From the NCBI GenBank assembly GCA_963730995.1, contig CAVSUB010000009.1:806001-870000 (forward strand): a DNA stretch of 64,000 nt, given 5' to 3'. Position 1 is the stretch's first letter. Each line of letters starts with the position of its first letter. The translations under genes and the position numbers were made by a program. The notes below the pieces were generated by a model, which did not search any database, was not told the origin of the DNA, and saw nothing but the letters and a program-made list of their open reading frames with translations. This stretch comes from CAVSUB01 sp963730995 (GTDB lineage: Bacteria; Acidobacteriota; Vicinamibacteria; Vicinamibacterales; 2-12-FULL-66-21). Below, one piece after another: positions 47,278 to 57,219 of this stretch.

Positions 47278-47955
47278 ATGACTCAAGCGGTGTTCTTCGA
47301 CGTCGATTTCACGCTGATCCATCCTGGTCCCCGGTTTCAGGGCGTCGGCTACCGCGATTCCTGCGCGCGGTACGGCATCACCGTGGACGTGACCTCCTTC
47401 GACGCGGCCGTAGCCGCCGCTTCGTCTTCCCTCGACGCGCGCGGCGGCATCTACGATCCCGACATCTTCATCCGCTACACGAGGCGAATCATCGAGGGGA
47501 TGGGTGGACGTGGTGACGGGATCGATGACGCAGCGCGGGACATCTACGACGACTGGTCGGAATGCCACCATTTCACGCTGTACGACGAGGTCCCTGATGT
47601 GCTGCGGGCCATCCATGCCGCCGGCGTGAAGATCGGGCTCATCTCGAACACACAACGTTCCCTCGACACGTTTCAGACCCACTTCGCGCTCGAGGGGCTC
47701 TTCTCGGCGGCAGTGTCGTCGGCGGACCACGGGTTCATGAAGCCGCATCCGAGTATCTTCGAAGCCGCACTCGCTCACGTCGGCGCGGCTCCGGCGCAGT
47801 CGGTGATGGTGGGTGACAGCTTGATCCACGACATCGAAGGGGCGCGTCAGCTCGGCATGCGAGCGGTACTCGTATCGCGGTTGGGACAACCGATCGAGTG
47901 CCCGGCGGACGTCCCCGTGATCCGATCGCTGCGGGATCTTCCGCCGCTGTTGTAA
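47278..47955 (+). CDS. HAD-superfamily hydrolase
   Basis: The 225 residues contain all four HAD motifs: FFDVDFTL (DxD nucleophile), LISNTQRS (motif II Asn/Ser-type), KPHPSIF (motif III Lys) and VMVGDSLIHDIEGAR (motif IV). The cap between residues 18 and 90 is helical, C1 type. Substrate is unknown; phosphoglycolate-type or sugar phosphates are likely. Confidence 0.88.
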   Translation: MTQAVFFDVDFTLIHPGPRFQGVGYRDSCARYGITVDVTSFDAAVAAASSSLDARGGIYDPDIFIRYTRRIIEGMGGRGDGIDDAARDIYDDWSECHHFTLYDEVPDVLRAIHAAGVKIGLISNTQRSLDTFQTHFALEGLFSAAVSSADHGFMKPHPSIFEAALAHVGAAPAQSVMVGDSLIHDIEGARQLGMRAVLVSRLGQPIECPADVPVIRSLRDLPPLL

Positions 47956-48041
47956 GGGCCATCGTCTACCGGTCTGACCGGGCTCCGAGCCGGGCCTGCC
48001 CGGTCGGCGGAGTGTCGCCGATCTACTACGATTGGCAGCGC

Positions 48042-48872
48042 ATGCACATCCGTCCTTTGACGACGCTCGAAGACTGCAAGCGCGTGGCGGCTTTGGAGAA
48101 AACCGTCTGGGGCCTCTCCGACGCCGAAGACGTCGTTCCCTCAATCCTGCTCATCGTTTCGATCAAGCGCGGCGGCATCCTGCTCGGTGCCTTCGACGGT
48201 GCGGGCGACATGCAGGGATTCGTGTACTCGATGGCCGGGTTGAAGGACGGCCGCCCGATGCAGTGGTCGCACATGCTGGGCGTGGCACCAACTGCCCGCG
48301 ATTCGGGGCTTGGCACGCAGCTGAAGCTGGCGCAGCGCGAAGCGGCGATCGCGATGGGCCTCGAACTGATCGAGTGGACGTTCGATCCCCTGCAGGCGCT
48401 CAACGCGCACTTCAACTTCGCCAAGCTGGGCGTCGTGGTCGAGGAGTACGAGGAGAACACCTACGGCGAGTCCAGCAGCCCGCTGCATCGCGGTGCGCCG
48501 ACCGATCGCTTTGTCGCCGCGTGGCGGATTACGACAGCCCATGTCGAGCGCCGCATCGCGTCGATGAATCGGCCGCTGGTTCGGGACGCGCGCGTCATGG
48601 CTGCGCCCGTCGTGAATCCCTCCGGTGTCCTGGAGGAGACACTTGTTCCAGGGGAGGTAGATCTCACGTGCGATGAACCACGGCTGCTCGTCGAGATTCC
48701 AACGGACTACGACAAAACGCTGGTCCGGGATCCGGCGCTGGCGCTCGAATGGCGTCTGAGCACGCGCGCAATCTTTGAATCGTACTTCGCGCGTGGCTAT
48801 CGGGCCGTGGATTTTCTGCTGTCCCGCTCAGCAGGCCGCGGCCAGTACCTCCTGGCGTTGCCCAGTCCTTGA
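48042..48872 (+). CDS. GNAT-family acetyltransferase (COG3375-like)
   Basis: The 276-residue protein starts at the ATG at 48042 (MHIRPLTTLED); a GTG at 48012 is possible. The GNAT core includes GFVYSMAGLKDGRPMQWSH and the acetyl-CoA loop ARDSGLGTQLKLAQ (R/Q-x-x-G-x-G/A). The protein is longer than simple GNATs and has a C-terminal half with DFLLSRSAGRGQYLL, typical of this poorly characterised group. Substrate unknown. Confidence 0.8.
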   Translation: MHIRPLTTLEDCKRVAALEKTVWGLSDAEDVVPSILLIVSIKRGGILLGAFDGAGDMQGFVYSMAGLKDGRPMQWSHMLGVAPTARDSGLGTQLKLAQREAAIAMGLELIEWTFDPLQALNAHFNFAKLGVVVEEYEENTYGESSSPLHRGAPTDRFVAAWRITTAHVERRIASMNRPLVRDARVMAAPVVNPSGVLEETLVPGEVDLTCDEPRLLVEIPTDYDKTLVRDPALALEWRLSTRAIFESYFARGYRAVDFLLSRSAGRGQYLLALPSP

Positions 48873-48905
48873 CGGGGCGATCGTCACACAGCGCCGGACA
48901 CTCCG

Positions 48906-49250
48906 TTAGCCTGGCGGCCAGGTCATCGTGCGGCCGCCGAGGACGTGGAGGTGGATGTGGAACACCGTCTGGCCGGCGTCCGCGTTGCAGTTGAAGACCG
49001 TCCGGTAGCCTCGATCGGCGTGGCCGGCAGCCGTCGCAAGCGCCGCACCCCGTCGCACGATCTCCCCTACAAGGCCGTCATCCTCGGGAGCGAGCTCGTT
49101 GAGGCTGGCGAGGTGGCGTCGCGGGACGACCAGCACGTGTGTCGGCGCCTGAGGATTGATGTCCTTGAAGGCGACGACGCGGTCGTCCTGGTAGACGATG
49201 GATGCGGGGATCTGACCCGCGATGATCTTGCAGAACAGGCAATCGGTCAC
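48906..49250 (-). CDS. HIT-family nucleotide hydrolase
   Basis: The 114 residues have the zinc-like CLFCKI start and the histidine triad HIHLHVLGG near the end. HIT proteins of the HINT type hydrolyse nucleotide phosphoramidates. It ends 12 bases after the prmC stop region in the same direction. Confidence 0.94.
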   Translation of the reverse strand: MTDCLFCKIIAGQIPASIVYQDDRVVAFKDINPQAPTHVLVVPRRHLASLNELAPEDDGLVGEIVRRGAALATAAGHADRGYRTVFNCNADAGQTVFHIHLHVLGGRTMTWPPG

Positions 49251-49262
49251 TGAGGCCTCCGT

Positions 49263-50118
49263 TCAAGCGGCTCGAGACATCACTGCGACTCTGGGAATTC
49301 CCGCAAGGTCGGGCGCGATTTCGATGCTCCAGCCTAGCCCCTGCGCCATCACGCGAAGCGGTGAGTGCTGGCCCGCGCCGAATTCAACAATGAGGAAGCC
49401 GTCGGGAGCAAGCCTCGTCCCGGCGGTTTCGCAGAGAGCGCGCAGCACGGCCATCCCATCCTGGTCGGCGAACAACGCGCTGCCAGGCTCGAAGCGGATG
49501 ACCTCAGGTTGCAGGAGAGGCGCGTCGCTCCGCGCCACATAGGGGGGATTCGACACGATTAGATCGACAGGACCGACGACCGGATCGAGAAGATTGCCGC
49601 GCACCAGCTGGACTCGACTCCGCATGCCGTGCCGCGAGACGTTCCGTGCCGCGACTGCGAGCGCCGCCTCGGAGCAATCGATAGCGAGGATGTGTGCCGG
49701 GGGGAGCTCGTGTCCGAGTGCGACGGCGATGCAGCCGGTGCCGGTGCCGACGTCGACGATTCGAAGGCTGCGGTTCCGCTCAGCTCTTCGCGAGGGCCTG
49801 TTCGACGATGAGCTCGGTCTCCGGCCTCGGAATGAGCACGGCGGGGGAGACGTAGAACTCGAGACCCCAGAATTCCCGGTGACCGACGATGAGGGCGACC
49901 GGTTCCCGTGCGGTGCGTCTGACCACCAGCGATTCGTACGCTGGTTGAAAAGCTTCAGGCGGGGCAAGGTGCCAGCGAGTCAGCAGCTGCGCGCGGTCCC
50001 ACCCGAGCACGTGGCGCGCGAGGACTTCCGCATCGAGTGCGGCCTCGTCCTGCGCGATGCCGGCGCCGACGAGCGCCGCACGCGCCCGGCCGATCTGCTC
50101 ACGCAGCGGAGCGCTCAC
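49263..50118 (-). CDS. prmC: Peptide chain release factor N5-glutamine methyltransferase (one apparent +1 frameshift)
   Basis: PrmC methylates the GGQ glutamine of RF1 and RF2. The N-terminal helical domain, then VDVGTGTGCIAVALG (SAM loop) and the catalytic NPPY (SNPPYVARSD) are visible. The frame breaks near 49784-49792, after EQALAK; deleting one A restores RAERNRSLRIV. Corrected length is 284 residues, normal. The GTG start overlaps the prfA stop, the conserved prfA-prmC order. Confidence 0.9.
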
Positions 50119-51170
50119 TGCTCCTTGAGCTTTTCCGATTGGAAGAATGTATTCGCCTGATCGATCAGCTCTCCGAGATCGCCATCGAGCGCCTCGGTCA
50201 GCTGATGCATCGTGAAGCCGATCCGATGATCGGTGATGCGGTTCTCGCGGAAGTTGTAGGTCCTGATTTTCTCCGAGCGCTCGCCCGTGCCGACCTGCGT
50301 CCGGCGGTCCTTCGCGATCGCCTCCTGCTGCTTCCGCATTTCCATTTCGTAGAGGCGCGACCGCAGCACTTTCATCGCCTTCGCGCGGTTCTTGATCTGC
50401 GATTTCTCGTCCTGCTGAGACACGACGAGACCGGTTGGGATGTGCGTGATGCGAACCGCGGAGTAGGTGGTGTTGACGCTCTGACCACCGGGGCCGCTCG
50501 AGCAGAACGTGTCGACCCGGAGATCCTTCGGGTCGACGTGGATGTCGACCTCTTCCGCTTCCGGCAGGACGGCCACCGTCGCGGTCGACGTGTGGATCCG
50601 GCCGCTTGCTTCGGTCGCCGGGACGCGCTGGACCCGGTGCACACCGCTCTCGTACTTCAACCGGCTGTACACGCGCTGGCCTTCGATGAGCGCGATGACT
50701 TCCTTGATCCCACCCGCGCCGCTGTCGCTGAGGTTCAGGACTTCGAGGCGCCAGCCCTGACGCTCCGCGTACCGCGAATACATCCGGAACAGGTCCGACG
50801 CGAAGAGCGCCGCTTCGTCGCCACCGGTGCCGGCCCTGATTTCGAGGACGACGTTCTTCGCGTCGTTGGGATCCTTCGGAACGAGGAGCACTTTGATCTC
50901 TGCGAGGAGACTGTCGCGCGTGGGCTCGAGATTCTTCATCTCCTCCTGCGCGAGTTCCCGCATGTCGGGGTCCTTGAGGAGCTCCTGCGTGGCTTCGATC
51001 TGCGAGACGACGTCCTTGTAGCGCCGGAATTGCTCGACAAGAGGCTGGATTTCGGCCAGCGCCTTCGAGTTCTCCCGAAACCTGGCGTTGTCGCTCTGCA
51101 CTGACGGATCGGCCATCTCCGTCATCAGCTGCTCGTAGCGCGTCTCTTCTGCTGCTAGTTTGTCAAACAT
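50115..51170 (-). CDS. prfA: Peptide chain release factor 1
   Basis: RF1 recognises UAA/UAG. The 351-residue protein has the tripeptide recognition region GVHRVQRVPATEASGRIHTS (PAT motif) and the hydrolysis loop SSGPGGQSVNTTYSAVR with GGQ. RF1-specific ITHIPTG follows. The ATG at 51170 abuts a GACTG-type array. Confidence 0.97.
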   Translation of the reverse strand: MFDKLAAEETRYEQLMTEMADPSVQSDNARFRENSKALAEIQPLVEQFRRYKDVVSQIEATQELLKDPDMRELAQEEMKNLEPTRDSLLAEIKVLLVPKDPNDAKNVVLEIRAGTGGDEAALFASDLFRMYSRYAERQGWRLEVLNLSDSGAGGIKEVIALIEGQRVYSRLKYESGVHRVQRVPATEASGRIHTSTATVAVLPEAEEVDIHVDPKDLRVDTFCSSGPGGQSVNTTYSAVRITHIPTGLVVSQQDEKSQIKNRAKAMKVLRSRLYEMEMRKQQEAIAKDRRTQVGTGERSEKIRTYNFRENRITDHRIGFTMHQLTEALDGDLGELIDQANTFFQSEKLKEQ

Positions 51171-51171
51171 A

Positions 51172-51342
51172 AGTCAGTCGGCGGTCGTCAGTCGGCAGTC
51201 TTCAGTCGCAGTCTTCAGTCACTTCTTCACTGTCGACAGTCGTCAGTCACCTTCGCCGCTGTCGTCGTCAGTCGCAGTAAGAAATGCGACTGATGACTGC
51301 GACTGCGACTCGACTGCGACCCGACTGCCGACCCCCGACTGT
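51172..51342. repeat. Facing GACTG micro-repeat arrays between prfA and moaD
   Basis: The left arm (51172-51283) carries CAGTCG-type units and the right arm (51284-51342) GACTGCGACTG-type units, so the whole can fold on itself. The arms stop within 2 bases of the prfA start and the moaD stop. Confidence 0.88.
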
Positions 51343-51343
51343 G

Positions 51344-51589
51344 CTACCCGCCGGATACGGGCGGCAGGAAGGCGACCTCGTCTCCATCCTGCAGCTTCGT
51401 CGTGAAGCGGGCGTAGTCGGCGTTGACGGCGGCCGAGAGCGACCGTTCGTAGTCTTTCAGCGACGGAAACTCGCTGACCGTCAAGTCCCAGGCCGTGCGG
51501 ACGGTCGACTCGTCCGGCAGATCGCGTCGCAGCTCGGAGTGGCCCGCGAGCTCGCGCAGCCGCGCGAAGAGGCGGATGGTCACGAGCAT
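51344..51589 (-). CDS. moaD: Molybdopterin synthase small subunit
   Basis: The 81-residue ubiquitin-fold protein ends in the required Gly-Gly (FLPPVSGG), the thiocarboxylate carrier tail. VTIRLFARLRELAG is the usual MoaD start. It overlaps the moaE end by 10 bases, so the two subunits are translated together. Confidence 0.95.
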   Translation of the reverse strand: MLVTIRLFARLRELAGHSELRRDLPDESTVRTAWDLTVSEFPSLKDYERSLSAAVNADYARFTTKLQDGDEVAFLPPVSGG

Positions 51590-52068
51590 GCCCGTTCGGC
51601 TGCGGCGTGCAACGCCGCTTCGTCTTCCGGATCCGCCGTCGCGCCTTCGATCCAGACGTCCCCGCCCTCGAAGTGCTCGTGCTTCCAGACCGGCGCGATC
51701 TGCTTGACGCGCTCGATGGCGAAACGGCAGGCGGCAAACGCCTCAGCGCGGTGTGCGGACGCAGCCGCGATCACGACGCTCGCCTGGCCGATCTCGACTT
51801 TGCCGACTCGATGATGAATCGCCAGGGACGTACCGGGCCACCGTTCCTGCGTTTCGACGCCGATACGGTCGAACACTCTGCCCGCGAGCGCCTCGTGCGC
51901 CTCGTAGTCGATCCACAGCACGCGGCGTCCTGCATTGTGATCCCGCACCAGCCCGGTGAAGATCGCCAATCCGCCGTCCGCAGGTCCGCAGACGAGCGCG
52001 GAAATCGCCACCGGATCGAGCGGCTCACCGGATATGCGATACCGGTCAGATCTAATGCCAGGGGGCAC
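51580..52068 (-). CDS. moaE: Molybdopterin synthase large subunit
   Basis: MoaE with MoaD converts cyclic pyranopterin to molybdopterin. From the GTG at 52068 the 162 residues include LAIFTGLVRDHNAGRRV, SLAIHHRVGKVEIGQ (catalytic Lys region), AHRAEAFAACRFAIERVKQ and PVWKHEHFEGGDVWIEG. A GTG at 52104 or 4 codons up in the thiD tail are alternatives. Coupled to moaD. Confidence 0.93.
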   Translation of the reverse strand: MPPGIRSDRYRISGEPLDPVAISALVCGPADGGLAIFTGLVRDHNAGRRVLWIDYEAHEALAGRVFDRIGVETQERWPGTSLAIHHRVGKVEIGQASVVIAAASAHRAEAFAACRFAIERVKQIAPVWKHEHFEGGDVWIEGATADPEDEAALHAAAERACS

Positions 52069-52108
52069 GGCAGCGTCCCCCGCGGCCGGCTCTGCTGGAT
52101 CCACGATC

Positions 52109-52895
52109 TCAGTATACCCGCCAGAAGTGCCCGAGCGGCCCGTGCCCGCGCCCCAACCCTGGCGCGTGGCGAATGGCGCCGTCGACATACTCACGAGCCC
52201 GCTCGAGCGCCGGTTGGAGCTCGAGCCCAAGCGCGAGGTTTGCCGCGATGGCGGACGACAGCGTGCACCCTGTGCCGTGTGTGCTCGTCGTCTCTACCCG
52301 CGGTCGGCGCAGCTCGAACGATGTCGTGCGCGGTGACGACCACGTCCACCGACTCCGATCCGCGGAGATGGCCCCCCTTCACGAGTACGACGCGCGGCCC
52401 GTTCGCCAGGATCCGCCGGGCTGCAGAGCGCATGTCATCGACGGAGGCGATCCCCATCCCGGACAGGGCTTCCGCCTCCGGAACATTCGGCGTCAGGACG
52501 CGCGTGTGCGGCATCAGCTCGCGCTTGATCGCCTCGATCGCATCCTCTTCGAGGAGTCGATCCCCACCCGTCGCCACCATGACGGGATCGACGACGACGT
52601 CGGGAAGGTCCAGCTCCACGATCGTGGCGGCGACCGCTTCGACAATGGCCGCGGTTGCGAGCATGCCGACCTTGACGGCCCGGAGATCGAAATCTGCGGC
52701 CACCGCTTCGATCTGTGCCGTGACGAGGTCGGCAGGCATCGCCTGCCAGGCGGTCACGCCGAGCGTGTTCTGCGCCGTGACAGCGGTGATGGCCGATGTC
52801 CCGAAGACGCCATGCGCGGCGAACGTTTTCAGGTCGGCCTGAATCCCCGCGCCACCGCCAGAGTCGCTGCCCGCAATTGTCAGTGCTGTGCGCAT
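52109..52895 (-). CDS. thiD: Hydroxymethylpyrimidine/phosphomethylpyrimidine kinase (one apparent +1 frameshift)
   Basis: ThiD phosphorylates HMP and HMP-P for thiamine synthesis. The ribokinase-fold features are present: LTIAGSDSGGGAGIQADLKT at the N-terminus, VVVDPVMVATGG, and after the break STHGTGCTLSSAIAANLALG with the anion hole GTGC. The frame breaks near 52313-52325; deleting one T of GTT restores DIVELRRPRVETTSTHG. Corrected length is 261 residues, normal. Only 20 bases separate the start from the divergent bioY start. Confidence 0.88.
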
Positions 52896-52915
52896 ACAGT
52901 AAGATTCGACCCGAT

Positions 52916-53531
52916 ATGACGATCCGAGCGGATCAGTTCGATGGCACGACGCTCCTCGGCACCTTCGCACGCCCCGGCGATCCGTCGATACCGATTCGCG
53001 TCGCTGCCGTCTTGTTCGTGACGGCGCTGACCGCTGCTGCGGCGCAGGTCAGCATTCCTCTGCCGTTCACTCCAGTGCCCTTCACGCTGCAGCCCATGGT
53101 CGTCCTCGTGGGCGGCTGCAGCCCTGGGATCCAGGCTGGGTCCGGCGAGTCAGGTGCTGTATCTCCTGGCCGGCATTGCCGGTCTTCCAGTGTTCGCCGC
53201 GTCGCCCGTGCTCCCTCAGGGCCTCGGCCGGCTCCTCGGCCCGACCGGCGGCTACCTCGTCAGCTATCCGATCGCCGCGTTCGTCGCCGGATGGCTCGCC
53301 GAACGCAGCTTCGATCGCCGTTACCTGACCTCCATCGTCGCAATGGCCTGCGGCCTCGCAGTGATTTTTGCCTTCGGCGTCTCCTGGCTTGCCTGGGTTG
53401 CGCAACCATCGCCCGTCGGGCTTTCGGCCGCGCTCCGCACCGGGCTGTACCCGTTCGTGGTGGCCGACGCCCTCAAGATCGCACTCGCCTCGACCGTGCT
53501 CCCTTCGGTCTGGAAACTAATCGGTCGCTAG
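52916..53531 (+). CDS. bioY: Biotin transporter BioY (one apparent +1 frameshift)
   Basis: BioY is the substrate-binding membrane subunit of the ECF-type biotin transporter. The N-terminus has VSIPLPFTPVPFTLQPM, the BioY signature. The frame breaks near 53111-53122; the next frame continues as AALGSRLGPASQVLYLLAG then GPTGGYLVSYPIAAFVAGWL and a final ADALKIALAS helix. Corrected length is 204 residues, normal. Starts 20 bases from thiD in the other direction; both promoters must overlap coding sequence. Confidence 0.9.
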
Positions 53532-53576
53532 AAACAGCTCGCTCGAGATCGGCGTCAGATCCGAGCTCCGTAAATA

Positions 53577-53694
53577 AGCGACAGAAGACCGTCGACTGCC
53601 GACGGTGACTGCCGATCGACTGCCGACTGCCGACTGCGACTGCCGACTGCGACTGACTCGACTGAAGACTGCCGACCCCCGACTGACGACTGAA
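53577..53694. repeat. GACTGCCGACTG micro-repeat array between bioY and the AlkP-type gene
   Basis: About 118 bases of GACTGCCGACTG and GACTGCGACTG units end one base before the stop codon of the minus-strand AlkP-like gene. Confidence 0.9.
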
Positions 53695-55630
53695 CTACCG
53701 CACGTATCCGAGGCTTCGCAGGCGATCGATCATTTCCTGGTCCAGCGGCTGCCCGGTTCCCACTGCTCCGCGACTCGCTGGACGTCCGTACGTCGCCACG
53801 TACCGCGCGGCATAACGCGCGACGTACGGCTCTGTGAAGAGATCGACCAGGGGCCTTCCAGCCAGCGCCCGGCTCATCGGCACACCCAGCGCGTAAAGGA
53901 TCGTCGGTGCGACGTCCGTGGCTTGCGCGTCGATCGCACTTCCCACCCTTGCAACTGATCCCCGGATTGTCAATCGTCCGGTTGCTCCGGGAGCAACCCG
54001 GCCGGGCGCTGTGATCAGAACGACGACCTCGCCGGACCCGGGCCGCACGACGCTCGCCAGCAGCCGGTCGAGCGCCACGTAGTACGCTTCCAGCGACTGC
54101 AGGCGGGACGACATGGCGGAAGCCGACGGCAAGTCTGCCGCATCGCCGCCAAGGAGCGCATGCTGCGCGATGTCGAGACCCGGCAGGTAGACCGCGGAAA
54201 GGTCGGTCGTCCCGTCGGATACGTCCTCTGTCAGAAGCAGCGCCATCGCGTCGAGCTCGGCCGATCGACGCACGAGCGCGGCTTCGTCACCCTCGGACGA
54301 TCCTCCGGCCAGGGCGGCGCTTGCGAGCGCCGACGCCCGCTCACGCAACGCCGGCCATCGCGGCGCGAGACGCTCGTACATGTCAGCGGGTGCGATTTCC
54401 GCGTCGAGAGCTCCCCCGCGCTCGAGGCGCAACGTCGCCCGATCGGTGAGCACGACCCCGTTGCCCGGAGGCTGCGGGCCACGTCGCCCACCAGTTCACG
54501 ACGACGGTTCGCAGTCCGGCCTCTGTCGCGACCTCCCAGAACGTTTTCTCGCGGCGGTCGCTGCCGCTGGCAATCGATGGTCTCGTGAGGCGCAGGAGGT
54601 CGGTCGAGACGCCGATCAACCGGGCGAACGACGATCCCTCAGCCGTCTGCAAGGCACCCTGCAGGCCGGCCACTCGCCTGGTTTCGAGCGTCCGGACGCC
54701 ATGGACCGACGCCGGCTGGCCGGTTGCGATCGTCGTCCACAGCCGTGCGGGATCGAGCCGGCGGGCTTCAGCGGAGTCGTTCAAGGTGAGCCGGACGGCG
54801 CCACCGAACGCTTCGGAGAGCGCCGGAAGCCTGCCCGCTGACGCGAGTCTGTCGAAGACCACGGGATCGAATCCATCGATCGCGACAAGCCGGATGCGCA
54901 GACCGCTGGGCACGACCACGAGCCGCGGCGGCGCGGGTTCATTGGCGCCGATGCCGCGGTTGAAGACAACGAGCGCCGCCGCGAAGGCCACGGCGCCGAC
55001 GGCGAGCATGACCCGCCAGGAGGTTCCCGGCACGCCGCGTGTCCGCATGGGCGAGCCCGTGCAGGTGACGATCAGCGCGAGTCCCGTGAGGGTGACGGCA
55101 TGACCGAGAAGCAGGCTGATGCCAACGGCGAAGGCCAGCCCGGACGCGCTCCAGAAGGCCGCATGTTCTCCGCCCCCGCCACTCCGGACCGCAGTCCAGA
55201 GCATCGTCAGATACGCGAGGCTCGCGATTGCGACCGCTACGCCCGCTGCCGTCGAGAGCAGCCGGCCACGTCTGGTGAGCGATGACCCCGCGAATCGCGC
55301 GCTGAGTGAGACGATGAGGCCGGCCACGAGTGCGAGGCCTGCGATGCCGGCGCCGAAGAGGACGGCCATGTAGGTCGCGATCACGACACCGTCGCGAACG
55401 CCGGAGACCAGGCCAGGCAGTTGAGCGGCGACGCCCACCGCCGCCGCGGGTCCCAGAAGCAGTCCACCCAGAATACCGATTCGCAGGCTCGCGAGCAGTG
55501 CGATGGCGAACGCTCCGCGGGCGCCGTACGCCGGCGCCAGCACGAAGCGATCGACGCCCGCGTCCAGATAGCCGAGCGAGCGGAGCCGCTGCCGAAGGTC
55601 GTCGATCCCGGAGGTCTCGGGCTTTGTCAC
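53695..55630 (-). CDS. Membrane AlkP-superfamily phosphodiesterase/sulfatase-like protein (one apparent +1 frameshift)
   Basis: The protein has several membrane helices (residues about 40-210) after a short start containing RLRSLGYLDAG, then an alkaline phosphatase-superfamily ectodomain with VAIDGFDPVVFDRLASAGRL and RLWTTIATGQPASVHGV, typical of the type I phosphodiesterase/nucleotide pyrophosphatase group. The frame breaks near 54461-54470; deleting one G of GGG gives GNGVVLTDR. The C-terminus ends in RLRSLGYVR, echoing the N-terminal motif. Corrected length is about 644 residues. Substrate unknown. Confidence 0.75.
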
Positions 55631-55672
55631 GATCGTCGCTATCAGCTCTCAGCTTTCAGCTCGCGCCCCAAC

Positions 55673-56536
55673 TTACACACTCCTCGCCGCCACGAACGCC
55701 GACAGCTCCCGGATCCGATCCGCTCGACGCCCGAAGGGGCCGAGCGCGCGATCTGCTGTCTCGCAAAGCTCCATCGCGAGCTGACGCGCGCCCGCGACGC
55801 CGCTGAACGACACGAACGTCGTCTTTCGTGCATCCTCGCGGACGGCTTTTCCTGTCTCAGCGGGGTCTCCCTCCACGTCGAGCAAGTCGTCGATGATCTG
55901 GAACGCAAGCCCCAGGTTCTTGGCGAAGGCGACGAGCCATTGCTGCTGGTCCGCACCGGCCCCGGCGGTCAGCGCGCCGGCAGCCGCGGAGGCGACGAAG
56001 AGCGCCCCGGTCTTGCCTCGATGGATCTGCTCGAGCGTCTCGAAGCTGATTTGCCGGTCGGTTGCCAGCAGATCCGCCGCCTGGCCGCCGATCAGACCAT
56101 CGAGTCCAACCGCATCGGACAGGACTTTCGAGAGTGCCGACGCGAGTGACGGCTCGTATGCTCGCGTGAGGACGCTGTAGGAGACGTTCAGAAGGCCGAA
56201 CGCAGCGAGGATCGCGATCGGCTCCCCAAATGCGAGATGATTCGACGGCTGACCCCTCCTGAGCGGCGCGTTGTCCATCGCGGGGAGATCGTCGAGGATC
56301 AACGAGGACGCATGAACGAGCTCGATTGCGGCGGCCGCACCAACGGCGCGCGCCGGTGTTCCTCCGCATAACTCCGCGCACAGGAGGGCGAGCACGGGAC
56401 GGACGCGCTTCGATGGGGCATGAACGGTGTAGGCCATCGATTGCTGCACGCGATTGCCGTCCGCAGGCACGAGCCGCTTCAGTTCCGCGTCGACTCGGAG
56501 CTGGTAGTCGATGAAGAAGGCCGGAACGGCGCTCAT
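55673..56536 (-). CDS. ispA: Polyprenyl synthetase (farnesyl/geranylgeranyl diphosphate synthase)
   Basis: The 287-residue trans-prenyltransferase joins IPP to allylic diphosphates. The first Asp-rich motif is LILDDLPAMDNA (DDxxxxD form typical of bacterial FPP synthase) and the second is IIDDLLD; SKRVRP binds IPP. FARM region points to FPP or GGPP. It overlaps the methyltransferase upstream by 4 bases (ATGA). Confidence 0.92.
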   Translation of the reverse strand: MSAVPAFFIDYQLRVDAELKRLVPADGNRVQQSMAYTVHAPSKRVRPVLALLCAELCGGTPARAVGAAAAIELVHASSLILDDLPAMDNAPLRRGQPSNHLAFGEPIAILAAFGLLNVSYSVLTRAYEPSLASALSKVLSDAVGLDGLIGGQAADLLATDRQISFETLEQIHRGKTGALFVASAAAGALTAGAGADQQQWLVAFAKNLGLAFQIIDDLLDVEGDPAETGKAVREDARKTTFVSFSGVAGARQLAMELCETADRALGPFGRRADRIRELSAFVAARSV

Positions 56537-57219
56537 CGTTCCCGAGAACCGAGCCGGGCACCAGTTTCCGGATTTCCTTTCTCGAACACGAGCATGTACT
56601 GATAGCGGAGGAAGCGCTCGCGTGAGGTCAGCCGGAGCCCCGCTTCTTCGGCGTCCTTGATGACGCGCTGGGGATCGACCCGCTCATCGACGGGCGGACC
56701 TGGCCCGCCGCCATCGGCTGTGAAGTCCACGATGCCGATGCGTCCATCGAGTTTGAGCGACTTCGCGAGATTCCGGAGCAGAGCGACGGGTTGCTCCATT
56801 TCGTGATACGCGTCCACGATGAGCACGGCATCGAGCGCCCCCTGCGGCAAGCCGGGATCCGCGGCGGTGCCGAGCTTCGTGATCACGCGCTTCTGCAGTC
56901 CTTCGCGCTCCACGCGACGGTTGATCGATTCGATCATCTGGTGCTGGATGTCCTCCGCGTAGACGATGCCTTTCGGCCCCACGCGGCGCGCCATTCGGAC
57001 CGTGAACCATCCACCCCCCGCGCCCAGGTCAGCGACGACGTTGCCGTCGTAGATCCGGAGCGCGTCCATGATCTGATCGGGGCGCTGCCACGCGTCGCGA
57101 TCCGGCCCCTCCAGGAGCCCGAGATCCTGCGGATCGAACAGTCGTCCGTGCTGTGGTTGCGGCGCCGCGGCCAGGCTTGCCGACACGAGAGCGAGCGCCG
57201 CCAGTGCGTGTCTGAGCAT
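56533..57219 (-). CDS. Class I SAM-dependent methyltransferase with N-terminal signal peptide
   Basis: The 228-residue protein begins with MLRHALAALALVSASLAAAP, a good secretion signal, followed by DLGAGGGWFTVRMA (SAM motif I) and DAVLIVDAYHEM (motif II). An exported SAM-dependent enzyme is odd because SAM is cytosolic; related signal-bearing proteins are seen in this phylum. The start (ATG at 57219) has GAGG upstream. It overlaps the prenyl synthase downstream and the run-on end of aspA upstream. Confidence 0.8.
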   Translation of the reverse strand: MLRHALAALALVSASLAAAPQPQHGRLFDPQDLGLLEGPDRDAWQRPDQIMDALRIYDGNVVADLGAGGGWFTVRMARRVGPKGIVYAEDIQHQMIESINRRVEREGLQKRVITKLGTAADPGLPQGALDAVLIVDAYHEMEQPVALLRNLAKSLKLDGRIGIVDFTADGGGPGPPVDERVDPQRVIKDAEEAGLRLTSRERFLRYQYMLVFEKGNPETGARLGSRER

